A stretch of DNA of 64,000 nt from Plazaster borealis. Taxonomy: Eukaryota; Echinodermata; Asteroidea; Forcipulatida; Labidiasteridae. The notes beneath the pieces were generated by a model. The model was not told where the DNA came from. It ran no database searches and worked only from the letters and a program-made list of their open reading frames with translations. This document shows positions 1-12,264 of the stretch, in pieces. The stretch is taken from contig CM037461.1 in NCBI GenBank assembly GCA_021014325.1, positions 9,143,501 to 9,207,500 on the forward strand, given 5' to 3'. How positions within the stretch are numbered: the first letter of the stretch is position 1; the number at the start of each line of letters is the position of its first letter. A program made the position numbers and the translations under genes.

Positions 1-551
1 GCCGCAACATTTTTGAAGATCAAAATCAATATATTATGCGGCTTATACGTCAAAGATTATGGTACAAAAAACAGCTGTATATTTCTCCTTTTAAGAAAAT
101 GTGCATATAGGAATTGAAAAAAAATGTTGACTTTAAATAAATTGAAACACTGCGATTCTTTGGTTTTTCACTTATAATTTTCTTTCTCAAGCAAATTGCG
201 AAAGTGAGGCAAATTTCCTTGTGTCACAATAAAAAAAAAAACCTGTTTTGTTTGCATCAAAAAATTTGCTTTGTATTTGCTTTCTCGTCAAGTATTAACC
301 GAGCTTACAATATTATAGAACTACATCATGTACCATACTGATGACATCATGGTTTGTTCACCAGTTTCCTTCACCGTAATTAAAACACGAAGCTATCAGC
401 ACATTTGTTATTTTTAACCATTTACTTTTCGAAACCTGTGTTTTCATTTAATCCCCAAAGAGTCCAAGGAATTTATTAATGAATTATAAAAAATTATTTT
501 TTACGAGAATGGTTACTTATTTATTTTTTCATCTTGCAATGATGCAATCAG

Positions 552-877
552 ATGTCGGTCACTTCTTACTCAAGTCACTTCGTACCCAAAATATCATACC
601 CAGGTCACTTCGTACCCGTAAGCGAAGTCACTTCGTACCTCAATTGTCTGAGTCATGTGGCCGCCCCGAATCAATAAAATTGTTTTGAAAAGAAGAAAAA
701 AATGTGGACGGTTCCAATCAATAAAAATTGTTTTGAAAAGAAGAAAAAATGAATCATGAATAGAGTAACATTAAACATGAGGATGACAATTTACACGAAG
801 GTTGGTTTAACAATTGTACCCAACCCAAGTCACGTCATACAAGTATGACTTGGCTTAGGGTACGAAGTGACCGACAT
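552..877. mobile_element. Short inverted-repeat element nested in R1 copy 1
   Basis: The left end reads ATGTCGGTCACTTC and the right end, reverse-complemented, reads ATGTCGGTCACTTCGTACCC, giving terminal inverted repeats of about 20 bp. The left half also carries three further copies of TCACTTCGTACC-like sequence as subterminal repeats. No coding capacity and no clear target duplication was seen. Such structure is typical of MITEs. The same element sits at the equivalent place in R1 copy 2 (48673-49001), so it inserted before R1 was copied. Confidence 0.55.
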
Positions 878-1044
878 TCATGAAAATGGGAAGATGATTT
901 AGAACAATTAAAAAAATAGGATGGGATATTTTTTTTCTTCATTCACCCCCCCCAAAAACCCCTGTAAAAATTAAAGTCAACATAAATGATGATCAAGCAT
1001 TTCTGAATCTGAATTATAGTCAGCAAAGCATCCTAGTTGAAGCA

Positions 1045-1242
1045 TTGAACAAGGAAGTAGATCTTTCCATGTTCACATTTCATGATCACTGCCCCAATAC
1101 AATAGTAGTATTCGTGATTAACATGATCATCGATTTGTTGTGTAAGTTTAATAATGGGAAGATGCCTAATAAAATATTAATAAATAATAATGCAAGCAGG
1201 AATAATCCTTCATGTTCATCCACTATATTTTACAATAAATAG
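1045..1242 (+). other. Short open frame shared by both R1 copies
   Basis: The open frame encodes a 65-residue peptide with a hydrophobic middle (IVVFVINMIIDLL). In R1 copy 2 the same frame is open further upstream and gives 106 codons (49045-49365). The two are nearly identical because the repeats are. A poly-C/poly-T length difference upstream accounts for the shorter frame here. I recognise no domain. It is listed only because it is the longest frame conserved between the copies; it may be non-coding. Confidence 0.15.
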
Positions 1243-2063
1243 CAGACTGCTAAATAGCTGAGAATGACTAAATACCTGAAAAAGTCGAGCCTCTCCACCT
1301 GTTTTATTCACCAGCTAAGCGTCCCCACGCCATTACATGTCAATGCACACAACGAATTGCCGAATTGCCAACGTGTGGCTAGGCTGGGCTTCTTATCTTG
1401 AAGACGCCCGTGTCAAGTTACATTACTCATGACCCCTCATGGCTGCATTTAGTGTAGTCGACCATGTACTGACTGGTGGCTAAGCTAACAGAAATCTTTA
1501 ACAAATGTGCAAGTTTTCTGCAGAAAATGTACTTTCAAGAATTCTAAACGATCCTGTTTACGTACAAACTTACTATTTTGATGAAGAAAGATGCCAGAAA
1601 ATGCCATATTCATGAACAAATTTAAGACTGAAAAAAAAAAAGTTTAGCTCTCTTCTGCGATGTACAGGATCGTTATAAACATCCTCGTTCATGATATTTC
1701 AGATTCCATATCCCCCTTAAATTGCGTTTTTTTAAAAACCCGACAAATGCCTGAATTATTCACAAAAAACGTATTTTTGGGTACAAAATTGTCCTATTTT
1801 GGAGCGACGGTCATATCGTCCAACAATCATATGTTTACAAAAATTAAACGACGAACGTAAACATCGAACAAGGCTTTGCTAATGCATATTCATTAAAATG
1901 ACTATGGCTCCTCCTTCGCCCTCTTAAAACCGCCTCCTTATCGATGAGTCATCGCTTTGTTTTCTTAGAACTAAGAATACATATGCATGAGCAGTTAATT
2001 GCCACGTGATATGACGTTTTTTCGCGCGTGCGCGTTTGAGATATACCGCGGTGTACATACGTG

Positions 2064-3104
2064 TTGGGCACAGGCATAATTTCAAAAATCTGTTTACAAA
2101 CTAAACAATGGCTTTTTTTAGTAAACCATATGAATACCTGTGTGAGGTTCTGTAGTGCACTAAAACAAAAACAAAAAAGATTAACTGTAGGCCTACACCT
2201 TATGGTTCACATGCACCTGAAACTTCATATGGGCATTTTAAAGCATCCAGCATTGGACATAGCTGAATATCCATGTAGATGTCAATGTAATATAGATTTC
2301 CTGTAAACTACCAATCTATACGATAAGAATTTTGTTGCAATATATTTGTCAAGTAAGCATAAAATAACAACTGAGTTTTGTTTCTTAATTTTTACAGATT
2401 ACATCAATCGATATGAAAATACTTACTTCTGCACACGAATATGGTAAAGGTTTTAAAGCCTGTGGTACCGAACAGTGTGACATAATCGACATCACGATAT
2501 TCTCATCTAATAACGCCAAACAACACAACAGACAGACAGTGTATCATGGGATACACACTGAATGTATCACCTGTATCCAGCATGAAGAACATCAAGTTGA
2601 ACTCTAAATCAAGGGTAAATATACCACTGTTATCTAAAAATAAATCATATTACACATTTTACAGACAACTCGTAGTTTAGTTTTCTCATAATAGTAGCAC
2701 AATAAACAAATACACGGCATGAAGCCACACTTCACACACAACCCAGTACAAAGTGTACAATTCTATTGTCATGATTGATTGTCTATTTCCAGTATAATCA
2801 TTAAACAAATGTGACTTTCCAAGCTTATTTTATCATACTTGTTTAATTGAAAAACAATACCTTTATATGTAAATTATAGCAAAAGATATTAAAAAACCAC
2901 CTGGTCAAAATAGACATGGACAGGCGAGACTTCCATTACCTCCATGAAACATCACCCTTCAATTAAAAAGTTTATTAATTTTAATATCCAATAACCATTA
3001 CATTATGAATGAAGTACTTTCCATTATGTTTCATTCAAGGTTTACCAAGCTCTGCCATTTACAGTGCCTGAGGATATCAAAGCAGACTACTACTGCGCCA
3101 ATGT
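2064..3104. other. No gene recognised
   Basis: AT-rich sequence with only short open frames. One pyrimidine-rich tract followed by ACAG at about 2380-2398 resembles a splice acceptor, but no convincing exon follows it. Confidence 0.5.
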
Positions 3105-3300
3105 TGTATCTCTAATAATAATTACAACATTTATAGAGCGCAAAATACGTATTTTTCTAAGCGCCATAACCAGACTATTCAGAGTGACAAAACAGATGGG
3201 TTTTAAGTAATGTTTTAAAAGTATCCAAAGTGTTGGAGCTACGACCAAAAAGGCACGATCACCATAGCGTGCCATTGTGCAGGGTCCCAGAGAAAGCTGG
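3105..3300 (-). pseudogene. LINE 3'-end fragment (tail of the RT protein)
   Basis: On the minus strand the translation includes RYGDRAFLVVAPTLW and then LLKHYLKPICF. These match the C-terminal tail of CR1/jockey-type LINE ORF2 proteins, where a motif like GDRAFSVAAPxLWN followed by K-T-H-L-F is usual. The sequence then runs into a TTGTAATTATTATTAG end typical of such LINE 3' ends. Only the last 60 or so residues are present, so this is a 5'-truncated, dead copy. Confidence 0.6.
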
Positions 3301-3306
3301 AAATGA

Positions 3307-3515
3307 GCAGTGGAAGAAGAGCGAAGGCGTCGGGAAGCTGATGATAGTGAAGATGAACGAAGGGCTAAAAACTGGGGCCAAATTATGAAGAATTTTGTAC
3401 ACAAGAAGAAGAATTTTGAAACAGATACGTTGGGTGAAATGTTCTCTGATTTATTGGTACAGGTAACCAATCTGGCATCAGAATTTAGTATTCTTTGCAG
3501 AGGAGCAATATGAGA
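3307..3515 (+). other. Possible exon, acidic/basic-rich peptide
   Basis: An open frame begins just after a stop at 3304 and encodes a charged stretch (EEERRRREADDSEDERR). A lysine-rich, mixed segment including NFVHKKKNFETDTLGEMFSD follows. The codons run into CAGGTAACC, a plausible splice donor at about 3461. The upstream acceptor (GAGCAG) is weak. Composition looks more protein-like than its surroundings, but I recognise no family, and it overlaps the LINE tail on the other strand only at the edge. It could be chance. Confidence 0.2.
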
Positions 3516-5894
3516 GTTTGGGTTACCATTTTAGTAAGCAAACCAGGCAAGCAAAAATAATTGTTTGACCAACAGGGCAATAACAACAACAAACGGTATC
3601 ATACAGTGGGTCCACCAAATGTTTATCCTTTTCCTGCTCCAAGACTGGCCTGAGAAAACAAAACAAAAAAACTTACCAGTGCAATTGCCTGCTCCGTTTT
3701 TTCAAGACATGCATCCATCCTCAAGTCAAATTACAAAATGATGATCGTACTCAAAACCAAACCAAAACAAATTCGATTAGGATAACATTCGATCTAGCTG
3801 TTTGTTTGCAATATTGCAAAACGCTCGCATTATGCAGACAGTTATCGCGTGTGTACACCTTGGTTTTGCGTAGGCCTGCTTGCGTGTTCCAGCATAATAA
3901 CAACACCTAAACACGAGTACCGTCACAAAATATTTAGTGTGCCATCAGTGAAACAAGAAAGAACGTATCAACTGTAAACACCAAACACTAATTAATGTGC
4001 CATCGAGGAGAAGACTGTTTCATTTCAACCCATCTTGATTGAACGATTGAATAATGTTTGTTCATTAAAGTGGAGCATTTTTTAGAGGACCCAAACTGCT
4101 CCATGTGCATATGCATGAATTATTAAATATATTAGGGCTTAAAGGGTCTTTGAAGAGCAATGACAGCCTAAACATATTTCAACGTCTGTTTATGAACTTA
4201 ATTAAGAATTTTTATGTGCTATTTAAATTTCCAGAATTGACCAAACTTTAACTGGACATATGAGGGCGCTGTTGTGTGAGCTCATAAAAGGTACATAATC
4301 TCAAAGAACACAGTGATTACCTCATACTATCAGCTTTTGATACGAAATTCACATGGAATGACGATTAAGTAGTTTGGGTAACGAAAAAAAGCCAAATCAT
4401 TACGTTCTCCATCCGTTAGGCTACACCAAAATCCTACGTTTTCATACTTCTTAGTTTTTTTTATCCACTTGATGTCCTGGTAAGATAATAAATGACAGAA
4501 CATATTGACATTGCAATATGACTTTTATTTCAGACAAACAAAATGTTACAGCAGTAAAAGAAAATCAAAACCCTCCGCGGTTTCACGGAATACGCTGCCA
4601 TGTTTGTTTCACTGTATGCAAACGCTTTTTGGAGAAAACAACTCCCAACGCACGCATGGTATGTACTTTTTTAGATGTCTGCTATGTAATCAGAACAACC
4701 ATGAAGTGCGGCCAATACAAGAAAAACAAAGTAATTGTATTTTGTTTTCTTTAGATCGAATTCACAAAAATAATAAACACAATCGCACAGTAGGGAATTT
4801 AAAACCAAAGATAAACACCAAGGCAAATTTTTTCCAAGGACCTCGTTTCAATTCAGCATTGGGGTCCAGAATTCCCCAGCAGTTTTGAAAAATTCTGGGG
4901 AGAATATGTGTTGATATTAATTGACTTTCTATTGCCAATTGAAGGAATGGTTGGTTAATTTAATGATATTGAAAAGTAAAGGTTAATTAATATTGATGTT
5001 GTACTTTGTCACACCATGAGACTTGATTTCCCCTGGCTGACTATACAGTTATGCAGTATGACTTAGACAGCGGCACACGATAAAAGATTTTCAAAGAAAC
5101 ATGTTCTATACATTCCAAAATTGGTCTAGTTTAATAACAAAACAACCCCAAACCACAAGATTACCTTGAAAACCATAACACTAATTTTTACAATTACTGA
5201 CCAAGTTTGAGCGAGGGACTAGGTAAACTGTTTTCCCACACTATTTCCTCAAGACTATTTCCAGGATGGAGGCATACTTCTGTCCTCACAATGTTAACAC
5301 AATTAAATTATGCAGCACAATTAATCTAAGACAAGAACATTGAATACATATTCTATTTAGTTAAGCGCACCACCAAGATGTCTTTTTACTGTTCTTGATC
5401 ATCCATTGCAGGCAATTGCAGGTCAATTGTTCTTTTCCCGCTCTCTCCGACTATGACTTGGTGGGGGTTACTTGCCCGTCTCCTTTTTGCACAGCTTTGG
5501 AAAATGACTCCGCTGTCGCTTCACTCCTCTCTCCCTTCACTTGGCCACGTCACTATCTCAGATTTATGCCAGCCTCCCTAACTTTGTTATCTTGGAGTGA
5601 TATGGAGTGTTGTACAACATATAGCCCCATATGTAGTTGCAGCCTACCCAGTTCATGCGACTTTGATTTGGGGATGGTTGTCTAGGTTGTCTTGTCTACG
5701 TCACATTGGCCAAGCTCTGGGAAGTATTCTTCCAATCCACTCAGGATAGTGAACTTGTAAAATAATTAAGCCCACACAGGATTTATTTGGCGAGCCTTGA
5801 ATCAGACTAGCATTAGGACGGATTGCTCTCATCCAACTTCAACCCAAGACTGAGTGGTACATATTAAAATCACTGTACACCCAACCAGAACAAT
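3516..5894. other. No gene recognised
   Basis: About 2.4 kb of AT-rich DNA. Open frames of 78 to 127 codons occur at 4505-4888 and 5395-5685, but they show no domain, no splice context and ordinary composition for random frames. Confidence 0.5.
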
Positions 5895-7966
5895 ATCCCA
5901 GCTAACACAATACGTTGTTACAACGTTGCACAACGTTGTGATAAGGTTGCAATTTGGTTGATGGGATGACAACGTTTTGACTACGTTGCAAGAACGTCAG
6001 ATCTTGACATGATCTTCAACCAATGTTGTACCGAAAGGTTTTATACGTAACGTATGCGTAATGTGTTCACAACATTGTATTTTGGTATTATTACAACGTA
6101 GTATTTAAGTTAGGGCAAAAAAGGTGTCGATAAGTTATATTTTGGTCTTAATAAAATAAGTGATGAGAACGTTGTCTGCACGTTGTATTTTGGTTTTATC
6201 AAAACGTCATATTTTAATCGCGGCGTTCACGTTGTCTACACGTTGTATTTCGGTAACATTAAAAAGAAGTAATCATGTTGTGACGAGCACGTTGTCTACA
6301 CGTTGTATTTTGGTAACATTAAAACGTAGTAACTATGTTGTGACGAGCACGTTGTCTGCACGTTGTATTTTGGATTTATCAAAACGTCATATTTAAATCG
6401 CGGCAGTCACGTTGTCTACACGTTGTATTTTAGAAACATTAAAGCGTAGCAATTATGTTGTGACGAGTGTCTGTGCGGTTTTTTTGGTAACATTAAAACG
6501 TAGCAATTATGTTGTGATGAGCACGTTGTCTGCACATTGTATTTTGGTTTTATCAAAACGTCATATTTAAATCGCGGCGGATCACATTGTCTTGGCGTTG
6601 TATTTTGGTTTTGCAAAGAAAAAAGTAGCCTACTATTCAAGTTGTTACAGCTACGTTGTCTCAACCTTCAAACGTATATTGTAACCATCACGCTGTGGCC
6701 TTGTGATTTTATCACAGAGTAGTATCTTTGTTTTTACCATCACGTTGTTGCATAATGTATTTTAGTTTAATTACAACGTACAAATAATAGTATGTTTTGA
6801 CCATGACATTGTATGGCGTTGTATTTGAGTTTGCATTGGCGATGTTTAGACTATTGTTTGGAATAGTTTAAGCAGCTCGTTTGGTTTTGGAAGACATTTA
6901 TTAGCTAACAACTATTTGTAGGCCTAATGTTTGACATCGCAAACAATGTTTGTTCTCAATTTAGTTTTTTTTATATCGGGTTCATCAATAAAATAGGCAC
7001 TTGAGGAGCGTCGTTGCTACCAGAATGGCATTTAATGATCAACCTGAATATAGTACTAATCATTAGTTGCATTTAATTGAGCTTATTGTGTCAAGCAGCA
7101 GTGCGCCGGTGTGGGAGAGATTTGATTCCCCTCCCCCATCCTGTACAGCGGCATTCCAAGCTGTAGATAGAATCTTCTAGAGAACCATTACACTTGATAG
7201 GATTTTCTATCCTCACTTAGGCCGTTTTGTCTCCCGCTAAAAACTTCCTGCAGTAACTAAACATGTAATTTTATATTCAGAAATATTATTAAAATTGAAA
7301 AAATTAAAAACAATATACACCCATGACTGCCAAAGTCAGGAAATTGGTCTGTATATATAGTACATGCTGTACGATATATAGTATACAGGTAACGGTAACG
7401 GTAACGGCAACGTGTAGTAGGGACCTACCATGGTAAGTTTGTATATAAGTAATTCATTGATCATGTTGACATATCAATTAACAATATTCATGAATCTATT
7501 GTATAATTAACTGATATAGCAAACAATAAAATAATATTGGGCTGACGTTGTGACAACGTTCAGGGTACTAGAAAAAGATACATTGTTGCAACATTCTTTT
7601 TAAATGATTATTTACAACATGACAACGTTGTGTATCAGTGCCAACAACGTCGTCGTTTCGTTGCATCATTACGTTCTAAAGACGTACAAGGATGTCGACA
7701 AAGATTCGTTGCTACGTTACTCATAACAACCAAACAAACACGCTCTGGGAACGTTGTTGCAACGTTTATATAAGTTGTCATAAGGTCACTGGAAACGTGT
7801 CTTAAATGTACCAGCAATGTGGTTGTTACGTTGCGTCATTATGTTCGGAAGACGTATAGGGGAGTCGACAAAGTTTCGTAGTCACAATGTTATATTCATA
7901 ACGTTACTTACACCAAAGTCTGACTCCATTTCAACGTTGTGAGAACGTCAAATTGTCAGCTGGGAT
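5895..7966. mobile_element. ACGTTG-rich element with inverted ends (fold-back type)
   Basis: The left end reads ATCCCAGCTAACA and the right end, reverse-complemented, reads ATCCCAGCTGACAA, so the unit is bounded by imperfect terminal inverted repeats. Both arms are packed with the palindromic word AACGTT and with ACGTTGT/ACAACGT. The left arm (to about 6830) contains a 60-bp tandem array. The right arm (from about 7540) is rich in the complementary ACAACGTT words. The middle holds unrelated AT-rich DNA. There is no coding capacity. I infer a non-autonomous fold-back DNA element; no target duplication is obvious. Confidence 0.55.
6121..6610 (+). repeat. 60-bp tandem array with two alternating unit types
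   Basis: At least seven consecutive units repeat at almost exactly 60 bp. Each begins near ACGTTGTCTRCACGTTGTAT. Two subtypes are seen: one contains TTTATCAAAACGTCATAT and ATCGCGGC, the other contains AACATTAAAACGTAG and TTGTGACGAGC. A shortened unit near 6470 breaks the register by about 10 bp. Short open frames across the array are a by-product of the period being a multiple of three. Confidence 0.85.
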
Positions 7967-8343
7967 GGAACACAAAAGGAACCCATTCCTCGGGACAATA
8001 AAAGTAAATACCAACATTCCTTACTAGCCCCACCCTAAATCCTGCCCTCTGTGGAGTCTTAATTGAAACATAATTGAGACACTCTATTCTGCCACAAAAC
8101 TTCTAGCAAACTTAAAGGAGCTAACTTAAATAGGCAAACTTGCACATGTAAAACACAGCAAAACCAATAGTTGACATACTCTGAAATAATTAACTAGGGT
8201 TTACATAAAATACTCAAGGCACTTGTGACATACTTGTACCTTTTGTTTATAAACAAATGCCAAATATCTGGTTAAGTCTTAACTGGAAGACGTTCCCAAA
8301 TGAAAAGTACTTTAAGAAAACTTCCAACTGATCCATTAGTTAT
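7967..8343. other. No gene recognised
   Basis: Unremarkable AT-rich spacer between the fold-back element and the first TTAA element. Confidence 0.5.
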
Positions 8344-8719
8344 TTAAAGGTATCGTACACGTTTGGTATTTACACAAAATATATATTAGCACAAAAACTG
8401 ACTTGGTATCGAGCAACAGAGAGCTGTTGATAGTATAAAACATTGTGAGAAACGACTCCCTCTGAAGTAACGTAGTTTTTGAGAAAGAGGTAATTTCTCA
8501 CTAAAATAATAAAAGACTTCTAGCTAGAAGCCTTTTATTCCTATCTGAAAGCACACAAATTTGTACAACAAGGGTGTTTTTTCTTTCATCATTTTCTTGC
8601 AACTTCGATGACCAATTGAGCCCAAATTTTCACAGGCTTGTTATTTTATGCATATGTTGGGATACACCAAATGAGAACACTGGTCTTTGACAATTACCAA
8701 ACGTGTACGATGCCTTTAA
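8344..8719 (+). mobile_element. TTAA-flanked MITE, copy A
   Basis: The element starts TTAAAGGTATCGTACACG and ends CGTGTACGATGCCTTTAA, so the ends are inverted repeats and both lie in a TTAA. Inside are GAGCTGTTGATAGTAT and a conserved region near GCAACTTCGATGACC. Copies occur at 12571, 29434, 55733 and 60049. TTAA duplication is the hallmark of piggyBac-type transposition, so a non-autonomous piggyBac-mobilised family is likely, unless the TTAA is part of the inverted repeat itself. Confidence 0.75.
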
Positions 8720-8939
8720 TAAATGTACTTGGCATCTAGATCTGTTTATTTTGAAACAATTTACAATTGGGCTTGAGAAGCTTCCCTGTTTATAAAATAA
8801 TTGTATATTGCATGTATGTAATTGCAACTTCTTATGATACCTAATCTGGTACCTGAAATCCCTTGATGAAAAGGTTTTCCTTTTCTCAAAAGTAGTCTGG
8901 CAATGTGCAAAGTGCACCAGCATATTCAACTCTCTCTGA

Positions 8940-9190
8940 TGTCATCGATTGTTTTTTAGCACTTTCAACCATTTTCTCCCATCTTTCGCTGACCTTCTAA
9001 TTGTCTTCCATAAAACTCACGATTGTTTTACCCTTTGAGGTGAAGTTATCCATGTTAATGACAGATCTTTGGCTGATATCAGTCAGTTTCATATTCCCTC
9101 ACTTTAGCAACATCTCTGTCCTTCTTTGCATACTCCTGCTGGAGCCAGCTTCTTTCTAGTTTATGTGAGTTTTTGTCCTCTCAATTTTGA
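8940..9190 (-). pseudogene. Eroded coding-like stretch downstream of the 9251-9619 exon
   Basis: On the minus strand, separate frames give protein-like pieces such as WLQQEYAKKDRDVAKVREY (near 9147) and WEKMVESAKKQ (near 8980). They are separated by stops and shifts of frame. No family is recognised. It may be the eroded continuation of the gene whose exon lies at 9251-9619, or an old element. Confidence 0.2.
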
Positions 9191-9250
9191 AGGACTGAGG
9201 GCTGACAATCAGCACATCCGTATGAATCTCCGAACTGCTTCTGTGTTTAC

Positions 9251-9619
9251 CTGATGAAATGGGTGATCCTTGTTTTTTTTCTTTACTGCCATCGCAAGGC
9301 GAACAGAGTGGTGAATGTAATACATGGTCTCAAATGATTCTTGAAAAAACTTCAGTACCAGTACCGCAGCCATTTTTGAAGGCTGCAGGTGAGATTTCAA
9401 GTACAAAATTTGCAATAGATCTGAACACTGCTTGGCTTAGTTTTTGTCTAGCATGAATAAAGTCATCTATGATTACTCTCTGTGCCAACATTCTGTCCTT
9501 TGGTGATGGTCGTTTGTTCTCTTTGAGTGCCGTGAGAAAAGCATGAGGGCATCGATTTGTCTCGATGAACAACTTTACCGGCCTACAATTTCCTGGTGTC
9601 TGCAGAGATACAGGTTGAC
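9251..9619 (-). pseudogene. Internal exon of an unidentified gene, one-base frameshift
   Basis: On the minus strand a strong acceptor (TTTCTTTTTGTAG) precedes the exon, and a donor (CATCAG|GTAAAC) follows it. The first frame reads through KENKRPSPKDRMLAQ and FRSIANFVLEISPAAF, an amphipathic helical region. It is reminiscent of a helical segment seen in SAMD3-like and other uncharacterised animal proteins (from memory, weak). A run of six T near 9345 shifts the frame and gives a TGA. The downstream frame (ETMYYIHHSVRLAMAVKKKN) then reads cleanly into the donor. So one extra T, real or an assembly error, breaks an otherwise well-formed exon. The upstream exons would lie beyond the Pao element, which would then sit in an intron. 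Confidence 0.45.
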
Positions 9620-9654
9620 CTACAAAAAGAAAGTAATCTTTATTATAAACTATT

Positions 9655-9990
9655 GATAAAGGCATTAGATGTCAAAGAGTTGGCTGTCTCGAGATGAACA
9701 CTGCGTGATGCCATACATGTGAAAGGAACACCCCAACGCTTTACTACACTCCTTCTCTCCTCGATATAGAAAGGTGCAAAGTAGTCAGCAGCACAATAGG
9801 AAAAGGGGGGAGCGGGACGCAGCTTATCTTCGGGTAGCTCTGACATCTTCTGCGTCTGCAGAGAACCTCTCAACTTCCTGCATGTCACGCAATTTGATAT
9901 GAAGCTGGACACTGCTGACGAGCCACCTATCACCCAATAACCTCTCTGCCTTATCTCATTGTGGGTCATTCCTCTTCCCATATGATTCAC
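9655..9990 (-). pseudogene. Pao integrase, N-terminal zinc-binding part and start of core
   Basis: The frame includes MGRGMTHNEIRQRGYW, then a CVTCRKLRG zinc-binding pair, then YCAADYFAPF. The Asp of ADYF is in the place of the first catalytic residue of the DDE core. It continues through FTCMASRSVHLETANSLTS, the best-conserved stretch of the Pao core, and stops abruptly after FINSL. The remaining two catalytic residues are missing because the copy is truncated here, next to a splice acceptor of another gene. Confidence 0.8.
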
Positions 9991-10064
9991 CTCCCATGAT
10001 AACGTCTTACCAGCAACTCAGTCACATGACTCTTGCGAGGTAAAATGATTGGGTGCTTGATGTC

Positions 10065-10908
10065 TCATGGAATATTTGCACGATCTATGTGGCCACCAAC
10101 ACAAATAATACCTTCCTTGTCCAGATAGGGGCTTAGCCGATAGAGAGAACTGGTCTTCTTGATGTTATTTCTTACTCTCGTTACCTCATGATCAACAATT
10201 TCACCAGTCACCCTGAGTTTCTGCAGAACGTGCAGCTCTTCTTCAAAGTGCTCTAGCTGTACACCTTTGAAGAAAGATTTCTCAGCGGTCTGTAGCTCAA
10301 TGACGGAGATTGGGGCCAATGGTTGTCTTTTAACCTTGTCCAGCTTCACTTCTCTGTTGTACAACCTGGTTCTAAGACGTAGACTTAGAGCAAATTGCCT
10401 TGCATGCTCGGTGCCAACTGGGAAGCGCTCAAGTCGGGAGATCTCAAAGCCTACTGGAAATTGTCTGATTTCTACTGTCTTTGTTGCAAGAACTGTCATA
10501 CTCCTTACATTCGGATCATAACTGTCTAACTTCGACTTAGGTTCCGCTGGCTGTTCACACTGGAATGGGCCATCTTTCCGCAGGAAGTCGGGACCAGACA
10601 ACCACTTACAGCCAGGACTCTGGGTTTGTCGAGTCTGGTATCTGTTGGACTCTTTTGGCGACGCAGATATGAAATCTCTTTGCCTCATTCTTTACATACC
10701 CCAGTACAATCTTGCTGTCGGTCCAAAAGTATTCTTTGATGTGCTGGTATGACAGCTCAGCTTGTAAGAACTCACTTATTCTGGCAGATATGGTTGCTGC
10801 AGTCAGCTCCAATCTGGGAATGGTCACTTGTTTCATGGGAGTAACTCTTGCCTTGCCGATGACGAGGGCTAAGTGTGTTCGGTTCTGCTCATTCACCTGT
10901 ATGAGCAC
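10065..10908 (-). pseudogene. Pao RNase H and integrase linker region
   Basis: The RNase H part carries VTIPRLELTAA and FWTDSKIVLGYV, both diagnostic of Pao RNase H (the Asp of WTDS is catalytic). It overlaps by 80 bases, in a different frame, the following 207-codon frame. That frame ends in LSPYLDKEGIICVGGHIDRA, the usual lead-in to the integrase zinc finger. The overlap of two frames with one continuous homology shows a frameshift near 10650. About 75 bases between 9990 and 10065 also read out of frame. Confidence 0.75.
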
Positions 10909-12233
10909 TGTCCATACCCATAATCACTCGCATCTGAGAAATGATGGAGCTCAATGGTCTTTACACAGCCAAAGTTTCCTGGCTTGAAGCATCGTTTGAT
11001 CTTGAGCTTTTCCAAGAGGTAGATGTCCAAACACCACTTCTCCCATACTGGGCGCAGGTCATTCGGGAGCAGGCTGTCCCAATCTAGCTGGTCTTTGCAC
11101 ATCTGCTGAAGTATTTGTTTTCCAATCAAGGTTACTGGGGCAACATAGCCATTGGGGTCATATATGGAGCTCACCGTAGAAAGGATTCCACGTCTTGTGA
11201 GAGGATGTTCTTTCAACTCTATACGGAAACCAAAGGTGTCATTCTTGACACACCACGTCACGCCAAGAAAACGTTCTATGGATAGAGGGTTGACTTTCAT
11301 ATCAAGATCCTTTAAGCCCTTAGCTCTCTCATCCTCTGGCACTGACTCCAATACTTCTCTTCTGTTTGACATGATGCGATGCAACTTCAGACCTGCACTG
11401 GCACATACTGCCTGGCTAGCCTTGATGAGGGCGGCTGCCTCAGGAACACTTGAAACTGACTTTTAGACCATCATCCACATAGAAATCTCGACGAATAAAG
11501 TTTGCAGCTTCTGGGCCAAACCTTTCTTCTCCATTGTCAGCTGCTCTCTTCAATCCTAAGTTCGCACATCCAGGTGAACTACCTGCACCAAAAAAGATGA
11601 ACTTTCATCCTGTAATTGACAACTTCTTTTTTCGGATCCCCATCTTCCTACCACAAGAAACGTAGCAGATCACAATATTTTTCTTCTATAAAGAACTGGT
11701 GGAACATACTCTTTATGTCCATTATGAAGGCTACCTCTTCCTGCCAGAATCTACAGAAAACGCCAATAAGCCTGTTCATCAAGTCTGGTCCTTGCAGCAA
11801 ATGGCCATTGAGGGAGACTCCTTCAAATCTTGCTGAGCAGTCAAAAACAACACAGATCTTATTCGGTTTCTTTGGATGATATATGCCAGTGTGAGGAGTG
11901 TAGTTGACTCTACCATCATGGACACCCAAGCGGTCTTTTGGAATCTTCGATCAAGTTCCATGCTTCTCCTCATTTAACCCAAGTCTCGACACTCATGGGG
12001 TGACAGGTCTTTTTCTTCAGCTGCGCCACGCATCTGGAACTCTCTACCGCTTAATCTTAGATCTTGTCTTTGTACCACAAAATTCAAATCTCTTCTCAAA
12101 ACTTATCTGATGTCACAGGTGTTCAAGGACTAATTTTGTTGTGTCCGTTTTTCTTTGTTTTGTTTTGTTTTGTTTTTGGTTTTTTACTGTGCCTTGAACA
12201 CCCAGCAGGGTGGATATGTGCGCAGTACAAGTC

Positions 12234-12264
<31 letters not shown>

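Larger units (their letters stand above)
1..2063 (+). repeat. Long direct repeat R1, copy 1
   Basis: This stretch recurs in the same orientation at 48125-50181. By eye the two are about 98% identical, differing by scattered single-base changes and small indels in A, T or C runs. The copy starts at the first base of the window, so its true left edge may lie outside. The right edge is where the copies diverge, just after ATACCGCGGTG. It holds no recognisable protein domain. The right end carries a CG-alternating stretch (CGCGCGTGCGCG). It may be a non-autonomous transposable element or a recent segmental duplication. A nested inverted-repeat element sits at 552-877. Confidence 0.85.

Noticed and set aside
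4505..4888. 127-codon plus-strand frame
   Set aside because: No domain, no splice sites and no compositional bias.
6160..6664. Repetitive peptides over the 60-bp array
   Set aside because: They follow from a 60-bp period; there is no start context or domain.
7085..7140. tRNA-like B box (GATTTGATTCCCC)
   Set aside because: No A box at the right distance and no cloverleaf could be drawn.
12064..12261. Plus-strand open frame rich in Phe and Tyr
   Set aside because: It is the T-rich 3' tail of the inserted LINE and its TTA repeat.
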